Source: Purshia tridentata
Taxonomy: Eukaryota > Streptophyta > Magnoliopsida > Rosales > Rosaceae
Direction of reading: 5' to 3'
DNA length: 51,461 nucleotides
Assembly: GCA_003254885.1 (NCBI GenBank)
Contig: QANT01009060.1
Location: forward strand, 1-51,461
Part shown: in pieces, positions 51,101-51,461 of the stretch
Layout: every line of letters begins with the position of its first letter
Numbering within the stretch: the stretch's first letter is position 1
Notes under the pieces: model-generated
Database searches by the model: none
The model's input: only the letters and a program-made list of their open reading frames with translations
What the model was told of the DNA's origin: nothing
Program-made: the position numbers and the translations under genes

Positions 51101-51162
51101 TCCCTCATTTAGTGTTAAATGAGTGATCCTTCATTGGAAGGCTACCCACTAAATGAGGGATC
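51099..51162. repeat. Short perfect inverted repeat
   Basis: GATCCCTCATTTAGT (51099-51113) is exactly complementary to ACTAAATGAGGGATC (51148-51162), with a 34-base loop. A further palindrome AATGAGGGATCCCTCATT spans 51152-51169. It directly flanks the foldback element. Confidence 0.85.
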
Positions 51163-51267
51163 CCTCATTAGAAGGGTACTATATACTTTTTTTTATTTGT
51201 GGGCAGGGGAAGTAAAATTTGTAACCTCTTCGAATATTGAGAAAAGAAGTACTTCTAACCAAGGAGT

Positions 51268-51365
51268 TAAATTTCGGTTTTGTGGAAATTTTCGATGGAA
51301 ATTTCGACGGAAATTTCAGAAAATTTTAAATTTCGACAGAAATTAAACGGAAATGACGGAAATTA
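51268..51365. repeat. Array of GGAAATTTCG-type motifs, probable transposon end
   Basis: Repeats of the type TTTCGACGGAAATTTC, with variants ATGGAAATTTCGA, CGACAGAAATT and ACGGAAATT, occur about seven times. Such clusters mark subterminal regions of plant DNA transposons. The element would extend beyond the right edge of the window. Confidence 0.5.
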
Positions 51366-51461
51366 CTAGTAAAATACGAAAATTTTGAATGAAACTTTAT
51401 CATATGTTTATTTAACATATTATCAACTACTTTGATAAAAAACATTGAAGAAACTAAATTA

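Overview
This is nuclear DNA from a flowering plant, most likely a rosid eudicot. The genes have many short introns with GT..AG borders. The intergenic DNA is AT-rich and full of (TA)n tracts, poly-A/T runs and transposon debris. I place it near Rosaceae only by general resemblance. Three single N bases occur (5215, 27095, 47448), two of them inside poly-A runs, so small indels in homopolymers deserve suspicion.

Layout. 163-2177 (-): 5' two-thirds of an internal alternative NAD(P)H dehydrogenase (NDA type), running off the left edge exactly at an intron/exon border. 4353-6318 (-) and 6691-10037 (-): two tandem nine-exon S1/P1-type nucleases, the first BFN1/ENDO1-like and the second ENDO4-like. 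10462-12545 (+) and 13501-15669 (+): two six-exon NADPH:quinone oxidoreductase genes of the PIG3/zeta-crystallin type. They form a tandem duplication of about 3 kb, and each copy carries the same broken tail of a beta-galactosidase gene on the other strand. 16313-16597: a detached piece of an NLR gene tail. 18.2-23.7 kb (+): a CC-NBS-LRR gene with a one-base frameshift after the NB-ARC and a degenerate MHD motif. 25247-26944 (+): a DUF300/Ost-alpha (LAZ1-family) membrane protein. 28031-31774 (+): an ARF-GAP of the AGD5 type. 31.8-36.5 kb: gene-free. 36544-37730 (+): a DUF4408/DUF761 protein. 39168-43417 (-): splicing factor SYF1/XAB2, with a GC-AG intron. 45322-45951 (+): ESCRT-I subunit VPS28. 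46-51.5 kb: no genes; a hAT-like element, a 21-bp minisatellite, a 122-bp tandem repeat and a foldback MITE.

How it fits together. From memory, Arabidopsis carries VPS28, DUF300, the quinone oxidoreductase and ENDO4/ENDO3 close together on chromosome 4 (around At4g21560-At4g21590) and BFN1 beside a DUF300 gene on chromosome 1 (At1g11190-At1g11200). The window looks like a less fractionated version of that block, into which an NLR gene has been inserted between the quinone oxidoreductase and DUF300 genes. Several products belong to families tied to programmed cell death or immunity (BFN1 nuclease, p53-inducible-type quinone oxidoreductase, NLR, LAZ1 family). I see no sequence proof that they act together. 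No wholly unknown system is evident. The best leads are the rearranged 10.3-23.7 kb interval and the damaged NLR.
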